Positions 8,069 through 16,998 of a DNA stretch of 18,429 nt are shown here, one piece after another. Both the position numbers and the translations under genes were made by a program. The notes beneath the pieces are model-generated. The model searched no databases. It saw nothing but the letters and a program-made list of their open reading frames with translations, and was not told where the DNA came from. The stretch is from Pseudomonadota bacterium (GTDB taxonomy: Bacteria; Desulfobacterota; Desulfovibrionia; Desulfovibrionales; Desulfovibrionaceae). Numbering within the stretch: the first letter of the stretch is position 1; every line of letters starts with the position of its first letter. The DNA lies in the NCBI GenBank assembly GCA_023399375.1, contig JAEWPX010000145.1, positions 1 through 18,429 of the forward strand, in the 5' to 3' direction.

Positions 8069-10462
8069 ATGACGCTCAAATACAAACTGATCGTGTTCTG
8101 TCTGGCCATCAGCATCCTGCCGTTGGCCGTCACCGGCGTCGTCAGCGTGCGCCAGGCGTCGGGCATCCTCGGCGAGCAGGCCTTCGGCGGTTTGGCCGCG
8201 GCCCGCGACAGCCGCCGCGAGGCTCTGGAGGCGGCGGCCGCCACCTGGCTGCGCGAGGCGGCCATCATGGCCTCGGTCAAGGAGGTCTACAACGCCGTCG
8301 GCATGACGCGGGACTATTTCATGGGCACCAAGCCCGGCCAGAAGGCGGACGTGAACACCCCGGACTACAAGGACCTGCACGAATATGTCGGTCCGGCCTT
8401 CGGTCCCTTTACCAAGGTGCTCGGCTTCGGCGACGCGCTGCTCGTGGCCGACGACGGCAGGGTGCTTTTCGGCGCGGCCTCGGGCAAGGAGGTCGGTGAG
8501 GACGTGAAGGAGGGGCCGCTCAAGAACTCCAGCCTGGCCGCCGCCTGGCGCGCGGCCATGAAGGGCGAGGTGGCGTTCGCCGATTTCGCGCCCTATCCGC
8601 CCATGGGCGGCGAGGAGGTCGCCTTCGTGGCCGCGCCGGTCAAAAACCACACCGGCACCATGATCGAGGCGGCGGCGATTTTGCGCGTGCCCAAGGAGGA
8701 GCTCGCGCGCATCATGCGCCAGGGCGAGGGCACGGGCGTGTCCCGGGATTTCTTTCTGGTCGGCGGCGACGGCGGCGTGCGCGTGGCGGCCGCGGCCGCC
8801 GAAGGAACCGAGGCGGAAAAGCCAGCGGGCGCGTCCGTTTCCCGGGCCCTTGGCGGCGAAACGGGCAACCTCGCCGAGGACGGCCCGTCCGGGGAGACGC
8901 TGACGGCGTTTGGGCCGGTCAGGTTCGGGGGCGTGACGTTTGCGCTGCTGGCCCGCACGCCCGCGGCCGAGGCCTACGCCGCCGCGCACGGGCTGCGCCG
9001 GGTGTCGCTGCTCGTGGCCGGCATTACTGCGGCGCTCGTGCTCGTTGCGGTCACGCTCTTTTTGCGCAAGGAAATCCTCAAGCCCCTGGCCGGCGTCCTC
9101 GGCTACCTCGCCGCCGTGACGCGCGGCGAATTCGCGGCCAAGCCGCCCAAACGCCTCAAGGGCGAGATGGAGGCCCTGCGCTCGGGCCTGTGCATGATGG
9201 TCGGCGAAATCAAGAACAAGCTCGGTTTTTCCTCGAGCATCCTCAAGGCCGTGACCCTGCCCTGTCTCGTGGTCGACACCGAGGGCCGCGTCACCTTCGT
9301 CAACCCGCCGCTTTTGCGCCTGCTCGGTCTCGGCGACGACTACAAGGCCCTGCTCGGCAAGCCCGTGGTGCGGATTTTCGGCAGATCCGCCCCCATCGTC
9401 GGCGAACTGACCGCCTGCCTGACCGACCATGCCTGCCGGCTGGACGTGGAATTCCTGCTCGACGAAGGCGCGGGGACGCAGCGCCATGTGCGCGTGGACA
9501 CGGCCCCGCTCTACGATCTGGACGAGGGGCTTATCGGCGCGTTCGCCCTGGTCGTGGACCTGACCGACGTCAAATCCAAGGAGGCGCTCATCGTCTCGCG
9601 CAACGAGATGCTGCGCCATGTCGCCGGCGAGGCCGAGGCCATCGCCCGCCATGTGGCGGCCAATGCCGAGGAGTTGTCCGGGCGCGTGGCGGCCGTGTCC
9701 AACGGGGCCATGGCGCAGACGGCTCAGTTGCAGGAGACCGCCGCCGCGTTCGAGAGCCTCAACGAGGCCCTGGACGCCGTGGCGTCCGGAGCCGAGGGCG
9801 CGGCCGCCGGCGCCGAGGCGGCCATGGCCGAGGCCCGGGCCGGCCGGGAGGCCGTGGAGCGCACGGCCCAGGCCATCGGCCAGGTGAGCGGTATCTCGGG
9901 CGAACTGCGCTCCAGCATGGACGCCCTGGGCGGCAAGGCGGCGTCCATCGGCGGCATTATCGCGGTCATCTCCGACATCGCCGACCAGACGAACCTGCTT
10001 GCGCTCAATGCCGCCATCGAGGCCGCGCGCGCCGGCGAGGCCGGCCGCGGTTTCGCCGTGGTCGCCGACGAGGTGCGCAAACTCGCGGAAAAGACCATGA
10101 CCGCGACCAAGGAAGTGTCGCAGTCCGTGCATGCGGTGCTGGCGGCCGTGGACGACAGCGCGGGCAAGGCGGCCAAGGCGACGCAGGCCGTGGTCGAGGC
10201 CGACGGGCTGGTGTCGCGCTCCGGGAATACGCTTGCGGCCATCGTCTCGCGCTGCGAGGACGCGGCCCGCTCCGTACGCGAGATCGCGGCTTCGGCCAAG
10301 GCGCAGGCCAGCGCCCACGACGAGATCAACCGCGCCGTGTCCACCATCGGCGAAGTGGCCGAGGAGACGGCGCTCGGCATGGACGAGGCCGCCGGCTCGG
10401 TCTCCGACCTGGCCGGCCAGGCCGGAGACCTCATGCGCCTGATCGAGGACATGCGCAGCTAG
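8069..10462 (+). CDS. Methyl-accepting chemotaxis protein with periplasmic sensor and PAS domain
   Basis: A 797-residue transmembrane chemoreceptor that would signal through CheA/CheW. TM1 is about 7-26; a periplasmic sensor about 27-311 looks Cache-like (runs such as GDALLVADDGRVLFG and FVAAPVKN) but is not firmly assigned. TM2 is about 312-332, then a short HAMP-like stretch. A cytoplasmic PAS domain at about 385-505 (LPCLVVDTEGRVTFVNPPLL) may bind a cofactor or small ligand. The signalling domain has the highly conserved hairpin tip from about 631 (ISDIADQTNLLALNAAIEAA, then GRGFAVVADEVRKLAE). The protein ends EDMRS, with no NWETF-like tether for CheR/CheB. The ATG at 8069 is preferred over an upstream frame start at 8027 because TM1 then follows directly; the ribosome binding site is weak (GGGAC). 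No chemotaxis genes are adjacent, so it is a scattered receptor, common in this type of genome. Confidence 0.93.
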   Translation: MTLKYKLIVFCLAISILPLAVTGVVSVRQASGILGEQAFGGLAAARDSRREALEAAAATWLREAAIMASVKEVYNAVGMTRDYFMGTKPGQKADVNTPDYKDLHEYVGPAFGPFTKVLGFGDALLVADDGRVLFGAASGKEVGEDVKEGPLKNSSLAAAWRAAMKGEVAFADFAPYPPMGGEEVAFVAAPVKNHTGTMIEAAAILRVPKEELARIMRQGEGTGVSRDFFLVGGDGGVRVAAAAAEGTEAEKPAGASVSRALGGETGNLAEDGPSGETLTAFGPVRFGGVTFALLARTPAAEAYAAAHGLRRVSLLVAGITAALVLVAVTLFLRKEILKPLAGVLGYLAAVTRGEFAAKPPKRLKGEMEALRSGLCMMVGEIKNKLGFSSSILKAVTLPCLVVDTEGRVTFVNPPLLRLLGLGDDYKALLGKPVVRIFGRSAPIVGELTACLTDHACRLDVEFLLDEGAGTQRHVRVDTAPLYDLDEGLIGAFALVVDLTDVKSKEALIVSRNEMLRHVAGEAEAIARHVAANAEELSGRVAAVSNGAMAQTAQLQETAAAFESLNEALDAVASGAEGAAAGAEAAMAEARAGREAVERTAQAIGQVSGISGELRSSMDALGGKAASIGGIIAVISDIADQTNLLALNAAIEAARAGEAGRGFAVVADEVRKLAEKTMTATKEVSQSVHAVLAAVDDSAGKAAKATQAVVEADGLVSRSGNTLAAIVSRCEDAARSVREIAASAKAQASAHDEINRAVSTIGEVAEETALGMDEAAGSVSDLAGQAGDLMRLIEDMRS

Positions 10463-10485
10463 ATTGCGCGAATCGCGGATTCCCC

Positions 10486-10512
10486 TTGACGGGGCGCCCG
10501 CAAATCCATAAG
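10486..10512 (+). promoter_or_regulatory. Possible promoter of the sahR-ahcY operon
   Basis: TTGACG (10486-10491) and CATAAG (10507-10512) are separated by 15 bases, slightly short. The predicted start, about 10519, would fall inside the palindrome at 10513-10542, so a repressor bound there would block initiation. The hexamers are modest matches; the placement is the main support. Confidence 0.35.
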
Positions 10513-10542
10513 TCAGCATATCAGGATATCTTGATATGCTGA
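10513..10542. promoter_or_regulatory. 30-bp palindromic operator, probable SahR binding site
   Basis: A 30-base inverted repeat, 14 of 15 base pairs matching, built from nested ATATC/GATAT units (core GATATC at 10525-10530). The only asymmetric pair is position 10524 (G) against 10531 (T). It overlaps the regulator's start codon (10536-10538) and contains its only ribosome binding site candidate, AGGA (10523-10526). Desulfovibrio SahR is known to control ahcY and methionine-cycle genes through a palindromic site near its targets. I assign this as that site by position and symmetry, not by comparison with a stored motif. Confidence 0.75.
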
Positions 10543-11481
10543 AAGACGCATCTTCACCCCTGCCCTGGTTCAAGGCCCTGGCCGACGAAACGCGGCTGCG
10601 CCTGGTGCGCATCCTCGCCCGACACGAGCTGTCCGTGGGCGAGATCGTGGCCGTGCTCGGCATGGGCCAGTCCCGCGTTTCCAGGCACCTCGCCATCCTG
10701 GTCGGCTGCGGGCTGCTTACAAGCCACCGCGAAGGGGCCTGGACCTTCTACAGCGCCGCCGCGGGCGGGGAGCCGGCCGCCTTGCTCGCCGCCCTTGCGC
10801 CCTGGCTTGCCGCGGCCGGCCCCGAGGCCGACCTGACGGCCGTGGCCGCGGTGCTGCGCGAGCGCCGCCAGGAGACGCGGCGCTTTTTCAACGCCATCGC
10901 CCCGGATTGGGCGACGCTTCGCCGCGAGGTGCTCGGCGACCTCGACCCGGCCGACCTCGTGCGCGCGGTCATGCCCGAAACGGTCGCCCTGGCCGCGGAC
11001 CTCGGCTGCGGACCGGGCGAACTGCTGCCGGTGCTGGCCGAGCGCGCCGCCGCCGTCATCGGCGTCGACAGCTCGCCCTCCATGCTCGCCCTGGCCGAGC
11101 GGCGCACGGCCGGGCTGCCCGTCGGCGTACGCATGGGCGAGCTCGAACACCTGCCCATGGCCGACGGCGAAGCCGATTTCCTGGTCGTCTGCCTCACCCT
11201 GCACCACCTGCCCGATCCCGCCGCCGCTCTGGCCGAGGCCCGGCGCGTGCTCGCCGACGCGGGCCGGCTCGTGGTCATCGATTTCGCCGCCCACGAGGAC
11301 GAGGCCATGCGCCGCCGCTTCGGCGACCGCTGGCTGGGATTTTCCCGCGAAAAGCTTTCCGAATGGCTGGACCGCGCCGGGTTTGCCCTGGCGGACTGGT
11401 CCGAACATCCCGTCAACCGGGGGCTCGTCGCCGCGCGTGCCGTGGCCGTGCCCCGCCAACCCGTCCGCCAAGGAGAACCCC

Positions 11482-11501
<20 letters not shown>
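10536..11501 (+). CDS. sahR: ArsR-type regulator fused to a SAM methyltransferase-fold domain, SahR-like
   Basis: A 321-residue two-domain protein. Residues about 9-80 are an ArsR winged helix (WFKALADETRLRLVRIL, then the recognition segment GMGQSRVSRHLAILVGCGLL). Residues about 120-300 are a class I methyltransferase fold with motif I DLGCGPGE (155-162), an acidic residue at the end of strand 2 (VIGVDSS) and HLPMADGEADFLVV. In the Desulfovibrio regulator SahR (DVU0606) such a protein represses methionine-cycle genes and responds to S-adenosylhomocysteine; the methyltransferase fold would serve as the SAH sensor. The adjacent ahcY, whose product removes SAH, fits exactly. The ATG lies inside a palindromic operator, implying autoregulation. 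The 3' end overlaps ahcY by 20 bases. The alternative, a working methyltransferase with a DNA-binding head, cannot be excluded from sequence alone. Confidence 0.85.
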
Positions 11502-12906
<1,405 letters not shown>

Positions 12907-12972
12907 CCGCAGCTCCCCGAAAGGCGCAGGGCGTCTCGCGGGGCCGCGTACAGGGCTTTTTGCCCTCCCCCT

Positions 12973-13016
12973 GCCGCCGCATCGTGGGAACCGCGCCCAC
13001 GGTGCGGCGGCTTTTT
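12973..13016 (+). terminator. Strong intrinsic terminator after ahcY
   Basis: A long stem pairs GCCGCCGCA (12973-12981) with TGCGGCGGC (13003-13011), passes one T-G wobble, and continues CGTGGG (12983-12988) with CCCACG (12996-13001), around a seven-base loop. TTTTT follows immediately (13012-13016). A smaller AGGGC/GCCCT hairpin lies just upstream at 12952-12966. Confidence 0.9.
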
Positions 13017-13160
13017 GCGTCGCTACCCTCTGCTGCGGGCCGGGCGGGGACGTTGCGGGTCGCGCGCGGCCGGCGAACGGACACCGCGACGTTCAGGGGC
13101 ATTCCACGCAATGCCATGCAATGTCTTCGCAGCGTGCGCGAAAAGAAGGAGTGTAGCATT

Positions 13161-13189
13161 TTGTCCTTGTTTTGAGATAATGGCATAAT
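13161..13189 (+). promoter_or_regulatory. Sigma-70-type promoter of the second diguanylate cyclase gene
   Basis: TTGTCC (13161-13166, four of six matches) and CATAAT (13184-13189, five of six) are separated by the optimal 17 bases in a locally AT-rich patch within GC-rich DNA. Transcription would start near 13196, leaving about 108 bases to the ATG at 13304. The rest of the 12907-13303 gap holds only the ahcY terminator and short repeats such as GCAATG twice near 13108-13123. Confidence 0.6.
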
Positions 13190-13303
13190 GACAACGTTCC
13201 TGGCGAGTACGCCGTCGCAGGAAACGGCACAGCGTTTGTGATGTCGGTGCAACGCCGCAGGAAAAGTTTGCTTCGGACAACGATTCCGTATACGAAGTCG
13301 GCA

Positions 13304-14491
13304 ATGCAAAACCTCGACTTCCGCACCGCTGCGGTGATATATTGCAGCAGCCAGTTCTGCGTCGCCGTGCTGCTGGCCGTGGCCTTTGCCGACAAGCGGG
13401 CCCGGGGCGCGCGGTTGTGGATCGCCGGCCTTGCGGCCAATATCCTGTCCGTGCCGTTCTTCGCCCTGCGTGGACCTGCGTCCGGTGGTGGCGTCCTCAT
13501 GGCGTCCAACGCCCTGTTTGCCCTGTCCTGGATTTGCTATTGGGCCTCTTTCGATCGGTTTTTCGGCAACAGGCGGCCGCAATGGCTGTACGGCGCGCCG
13601 CTGGCCGCGGCGGTGTTCCTGACGCTGACCCTGGATCAGGCGGTCAAACCCAGGGCCTTGCTGCTCGGGGCGCTCTACGCCGGCCTGACCTGGACCATCG
13701 CCGCCACGGTCTGGCAGCGGGTGCGGGAGTTTCGGACCCATATCATCCTCATGCTCGCCGTGGGCTACCTCCTTGCCGGCTGTTCCTTTCTCTTGCGGGG
13801 GCTGGCCGTCTTTTTCTCCTCCCTGCCGCAGCCGGACCCTTTTGCGCCGGGCATGGCGCAAGACGTGGCCATGTTTCTTTCCGTGCCGGGCCTGATCGCC
13901 TGCACCCTGGGCTTTGTGCTGCTGCACCGCGACCGCGCCGAGCAGGAGGTGCGCCAGTTGGCCGACCTCGACCCGCTGACCGGCCTGCAAAACCGCCGCG
14001 GCTTCGAGGCCGCGTTCGCCCGCGAACTGCGCGAGGCCGCCTGCGCCCAGTCCTGGACGAGCCTCGCCCTGGTGGACATCGATCACTTCAAGGCCGTCAA
14101 TGACCGCCATGGCCATGCCCGTGGCGACGAGGCCCTGCGGCTCCTCGCACGGATCATCGCCCGGGAACTGCGCGGCGGCGACGTGGTCGCCCGCATCGGC
14201 GGCGACGAATTCTGCGTGTTGCTGTCCGGGGCTTCGCCCGAGCGCGCCGCCTCGGTGGCCGAACGCCTGCGCCGTACCGTAGCCGGCCATGATTGGGGCT
14301 GCCTGGGACTTGCCGCGCCGCTGACCGTCACCATCGGCCTGTCCAGCCACCTGGGCGGCGCGGACGACGACGGCGCGGATTTCCTGCGCCTGGCCGACAT
14401 GGCCCTGCTCGCGGCCAAGGAAATGGCACGCGACATGGTCCTGCACGCCGACGCCCTGCCGTCGCGCTGTCCCGCAAGCGCCGGAATCTAG
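13304..14491 (+). CDS. Multi-TM membrane diguanylate cyclase (GGDEF)
   Basis: A 395-residue inner-membrane cyclic di-GMP synthase. The N-terminal half contains about seven hydrophobic helices (roughly 9-29, 36-55, 63-81, 92-112, 116-135, 145-165, 190-207) with very short loops, so sensing is probably within the membrane; it is not an obvious MASE1, MASE2 or 7TMR-DISM domain. The cytoplasmic GGDEF domain begins near LADLDPLTGLQNRRGF. It keeps the metal-site segment DIDHFKAVNDRHGH, the active-site GGDEF (299-303), and an inhibitory RxxD site as RGGD (289-292). The ATG at 13304 is chosen because the first helix follows directly. In-frame GTG 13238 and ATG 13241 would add about 21 basic residues, and none of the three has a strong ribosome binding site. 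It is monocistronic, between its own promoter and a terminator. Confidence 0.88.
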   Translation: MQNLDFRTAAVIYCSSQFCVAVLLAVAFADKRARGARLWIAGLAANILSVPFFALRGPASGGGVLMASNALFALSWICYWASFDRFFGNRRPQWLYGAPLAAAVFLTLTLDQAVKPRALLLGALYAGLTWTIAATVWQRVREFRTHIILMLAVGYLLAGCSFLLRGLAVFFSSLPQPDPFAPGMAQDVAMFLSVPGLIACTLGFVLLHRDRAEQEVRQLADLDPLTGLQNRRGFEAAFARELREAACAQSWTSLALVDIDHFKAVNDRHGHARGDEALRLLARIIARELRGGDVVARIGGDEFCVLLSGASPERAASVAERLRRTVAGHDWGCLGLAAPLTVTIGLSSHLGGADDDGADFLRLADMALLAAKEMARDMVLHADALPSRCPASAGI

Positions 14492-14559
14492 TCCGCTTCC
14501 CTCGCTCTCCCGGGTGAAAACCCTGTCTTTCCGGAGCGTTCCGTAGTGCTTTGCGCTTG

Positions 14560-14592
14560 CTTGGCGCGAAGCGTCACGCCAAGTGAATTTTT
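14560..14592 (+). terminator. Probable intrinsic terminator after the second cyclase gene
   Basis: Arms CTTGGCG (14560-14566) and CGCCAAG (14577-14583) enclose a ten-base loop. A run of five T follows at 14588-14592 after a four-base gap. The position about 70 bases past the stop codon fits. Confidence 0.6.
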
Positions 14593-14706
14593 CGTGTGTT
14601 TCTATGGAGTTGCTGTGAGTGCGACAACTTTGTATCGCTATAAAACGGAATTGTCCGGGCCGACCGTCCGTCACGCCGGGAATCCAGCAATTCCGGGGCG
14701 TCCGTA

Positions 14707-14723
14707 TTGGCCCGATTCTTGAT
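14707..14723 (+). promoter_or_regulatory. Possible sigma-54 promoter of the four-gene operon
   Basis: The segment matches the -24/-12 consensus YTGGCACGRNNNTTGCW at all but two specified positions, with correct GG-to-G spacing: TTGGCCCG, four bases, TTGAT. One mismatch is C for A in the -24 element; the other is A for C in the -12 GC, which weakens it. The predicted start near 14734 would leave a leader of about 28 bases. A TATAAA at 14639-14644 lacks a good -35. Confidence 0.3.
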
Positions 14724-14761
14724 TTCACAAGGGACGGGCCCGCCGCCCGTAAGGAACCGCC

Positions 14762-15259
14762 GTGAACGACCAGCCCGAAGAAGGCATCGCCTACCGCTCC
14801 ATCGGCATCTTGCGGTCGCCGTTTCGCGACATCAAAGGCATGCCCATCCAGCCCGTCGGCGCGCTCGGCGTCGAGGGCCACGTGGAGGTGCATCCGGATT
14901 TCGCCGGCGGCCTGCGCGACCTCGAAGGCTTTTCCCACGTTTTCCTGCTCTACCACCTGCACCGGGTCACGGGCTACGACCTGATCGTGCGCCCGTTTCT
15001 CGACAACGCCGACCACGGCATCTTCGCCACCCGCTCGCCCAAGCGCCCCAATCCCATCGGCCTGTCCGTGCTGGAACTCGTGGGCGTGACCGAGACCACC
15101 GTGCGCCTGCGCAACGTCGACGTCCTCGACGGCACCCCGGTGCTCGACATCAAGCCCTACGTGCCGCATTTCGACGTCTGGCAGGCCGGCCGCATCGGCT
15201 GGTTCGACGCCAAGGCCGAAAACGCGGGCACCTGCATTTCCGACGACCGGTTCAGGTAG
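14762..15259 (+). CDS. TrmO/TsaA-family protein (putative tRNA threonylcarbamoyladenosine methyltransferase)
   Basis: A 165-residue cytosolic protein of the TsaA/TrmO beta-barrel family. E. coli TrmO uses SAM to N6-methylate t6A37 in threonine tRNA. Family marks are IGILRSPF near the N-terminus, GLRDLEGFSHVFLLYHLHR, the signature FATRSPKRPNPIGLSVLEL, and DGTPVLDIKPYVP. It covers only the N-terminal domain; E. coli TrmO (235 residues) has an extra C-terminal domain, while short forms like this are common in archaea and some bacteria. The GTG start at 14762 has AAGGA six bases upstream. It is the first gene of a tight operon with a UreG-like GTPase, an ABC ATPase and a cytosolic binding-protein homologue, a surprising context for a tRNA enzyme. 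Short members may therefore methylate another substrate. Family assignment is secure; substrate is not. Confidence 0.85.
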   Translation: MNDQPEEGIAYRSIGILRSPFRDIKGMPIQPVGALGVEGHVEVHPDFAGGLRDLEGFSHVFLLYHLHRVTGYDLIVRPFLDNADHGIFATRSPKRPNPIGLSVLELVGVTETTVRLRNVDVLDGTPVLDIKPYVPHFDVWQAGRIGWFDAKAENAGTCISDDRFR

Positions 15260-15270
15260 GCAAACCCGCA

Positions 15271-15289
15271 AGGAGACGATTCCCCCCCC
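15271..15289 (+). promoter_or_regulatory. Ribosome binding site with an unusual C8 spacer
   Basis: AGGAG (15271-15275) lies 14 bases before the GTPase ATG, longer than the usual 5-9. Most of the spacer is a run of eight C (15282-15289) that abuts the start codon. No closer Shine-Dalgarno is visible. Length changes in the run would alter spacing and thus translation. Confidence 0.5.
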
Positions 15290-15988
15290 ATGAAATGCGT
15301 CACCGTGGCCGGACCGCCCTCGTCCGGCAAGACCGCCGTTTTGCTGAAGACCGCCTCCATCCTGGCCGCGCGCGGCCAGCGCCTGGGCGTGGTCAAGTTC
15401 GACTGCCTGGCCAGCCGCGACCGCGAGGCCTTTGCCGCGGCCGGCGTCCCCGCCGCCGTGGGCCTTTCCGGCGCGCTGTGCCCGGACCACTTCTACGTCT
15501 GCAACGCCGCCGACGCCCATGCCTGGGGCGTGCGCCGGGGGCTTTCCATCCTGGCCGTGGAGAGCGCGGGGCTGTGCAACCGCTGCGCGCCGCACATCGA
15601 AGGCGTGCTCGCCGTGTGCGTCGTGGACAGCCTGTCGGGCGTGGACACGCCGGCCAAGATCGGCCCCATGCTGCGCCTGGCCGACGTCGTGGCCGTGACC
15701 AAGGGCGACGTGGTCTCCCAGGCCGAGCGCGAGGTGTTCGCCTTCCGCGTGCGCCGCGTCAATCCCCGGGCCACCGTGCTTTTCGTCAGCGGCCTGACCG
15801 GCCAGGGAGCCGACGCCCTGGCCCACGTCCTCGCCGCCGCGCCCGAGACCCCGACTCTTGACGGCGCGAGCCTGCGTTTCACCATGCCCGCCGCCGTCTG
15901 CTCCTACTGCCTGGGCCAGCGCCGCGTGGGCGCGGACCACCAGATGGGCAACGTGCGTAAGATGGATTTCGCCGAGGTGGCCCCGTGA
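15290..15988 (+). CDS. UreG/HypB-like GTPase with three Cys/His metal-type motifs
   Basis: A 232-residue cytosolic P-loop GTPase of the SIMIBI class, whose relatives UreG and HypB deliver nickel to urease and hydrogenase. The P-loop is GPPSSGKT (8-15) and a G4-like TKGD follows VVAV. Three possible metal sites stand out. CPDH (64-67) lies where UreG carries its nickel-binding Cys-Pro-His. CNRC (96-99) follows ESAG, the place of the UreG/HypB Walker B region. CSYC (204-207) sits in a C-terminal tail rich in conserved-looking residues (GQRRVGADHQMGNVRKMDF). No hyp, ure or CO-dehydrogenase gene is nearby. Gene overlap and order tie it to the ABC ATPase downstream, suggesting a cytosolic cofactor- or metal-handling complex. 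Client protein and metal unknown. The start is the only ATG giving a complete P-loop strand. Confidence 0.8.
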   Translation: MKCVTVAGPPSSGKTAVLLKTASILAARGQRLGVVKFDCLASRDREAFAAAGVPAAVGLSGALCPDHFYVCNAADAHAWGVRRGLSILAVESAGLCNRCAPHIEGVLAVCVVDSLSGVDTPAKIGPMLRLADVVAVTKGDVVSQAEREVFAFRVRRVNPRATVLFVSGLTGQGADALAHVLAAAPETPTLDGASLRFTMPAAVCSYCLGQRRVGADHQMGNVRKMDFAEVAP

Positions 15989-16005
15989 CCGGGGAGAGTC
16001 GGGAC

Positions 16006-16998
16006 ATGGCCCGGCCGTTCAAGGAAATCTGGCGCGAGCTCGCGGCCAGCCGCGACTTCTTCGCCGTGCAGGGCCTGCCCGCGCCCGCGCCGGAAACGAC
16101 GCCCGAAGCCTATTTCGCCGCCCTCGGCGAGGAGGCGCTGACCGAAACGGGCTGCTCCCGCGAGGAGCTGTCCGCGCATTTCGCCAGGTTTCTTACCGCC
16201 CTTTGCCGCATCGACGCCGCCCCGCCAACGGTAACGTCCCTGGCCGTGCGCGGCGGCACGGACAAGCGCGGCCGGCCCGAAACCCTGGACCTCACCCTCG
16301 TTCCCGGCGACGTGGTCGCCCTGGTCGGGCCCACGGGCTCGGGAAAGAGCCGCTTTCTCGCCGACGTCGAGTGGCTGGCCGACGCCGACACCCCCACCGG
16401 CCGGCGCGTGCTCCTCGATGGCGCGCCCGCCGACGCCGCGCGCCGCCTGTCCCTGTCCGGCCGGCTCGTGGCCCAGCTGTCCCAGAACATGCATTTCGTC
16501 ATGGACATGGCCGTGGGGCCATTTCTTGAGGCCCACGCCGAAAGCCGTCTGCTCGCAGACGTCGCCGGGGCCGCCGCCGAGGTGGTCGCCCTGGCCAACG
16601 AGCTCGCCGGCGAACCCTTCGAGGCGGCGACGCCCCTGACCGCCCTGTCCGGCGGCCAGAGCAGGGCGCTCATGATCGCCGACGTGGCGCGGCTGTGCGC
16701 CTCGCCCGTGGTGCTCGTGGACGAGATCGAAAACGCCGGCATCGACCGGCAGCGGGCCATTTCGCTTCTTACCGGCAGCGGTAAGATCGTCTTCGTCGCC
16801 ACCCACGACCCGCTGCTCGCGCTGCTCGCGACGCGGCGGCTGGTCTTTTCCGGCGGGGCCGTGGCCCATGTGCTCGAAACCTCGCCGGCCGAGCGCCAGG
16901 CCCTTGAGGAACTGGCCGCGCTCGACGCCGTGCTGTCCCGGGCCCGCGAGGATCTGCGCCGGGGTCGCACGGTCGCTGCGCCAAAGGAGACGTATTGA
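16006..16998 (+). CDS. Soluble ABC-type ATPase without partner permease
   Basis: A 330-residue protein with one ABC nucleotide-binding domain and no membrane helix. Motifs: Walker A GPTGSGKS (108-115), Q-loop region VAQLSQNMHFV, signature LSGGQ (214-218), Walker B VVLVDE (235-240), and H-loop ATHD. The N-terminal 75 residues are an extra helical segment (FKEIWRELAASRDFF), not part of the ABC fold and not recognised. After the Walker B the sequence reads EIENAG rather than the transporter-typical DEPT(S/N), pointing away from a standard importer subunit. The ATG at 16006 is preferred over GTG at 15985 because GGGGAG lies upstream; the GTG would overlap the GTPase stop. The stop overlaps the next ATG by one base. 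With no permease in the operon, it may be a molecular motor or remodeller, like SufC or methyl-CoM reductase component A2, rather than a transporter. Confidence 0.82.
   Translation: MARPFKEIWRELAASRDFFAVQGLPAPAPETTPEAYFAALGEEALTETGCSREELSAHFARFLTALCRIDAAPPTVTSLAVRGGTDKRGRPETLDLTLVPGDVVALVGPTGSGKSRFLADVEWLADADTPTGRRVLLDGAPADAARRLSLSGRLVAQLSQNMHFVMDMAVGPFLEAHAESRLLADVAGAAAEVVALANELAGEPFEAATPLTALSGGQSRALMIADVARLCASPVVLVDEIENAGIDRQRAISLLTGSGKIVFVATHDPLLALLATRRLVFSGGAVAHVLETSPAERQALEELAALDAVLSRAREDLRRGRTVAAPKETY

Noticed and set aside
7865..10696. 943-residue open frame on the minus strand
   Set aside because: Antisense to the chemoreceptor gene, with low-complexity His, Gly and Arg composition.
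10463..11481. SAH or SAM riboswitch upstream of ahcY
   Set aside because: The region directly upstream of ahcY is the regulator's coding sequence, and the short gap before that holds a palindromic operator with no riboswitch-like fold.
12952..12966. AGGGC/GCCCT hairpin as the ahcY terminator
   Set aside because: The Ts are in the loop and CCCC follows the stem; the hairpin at 12973-13016 is a far better terminator.
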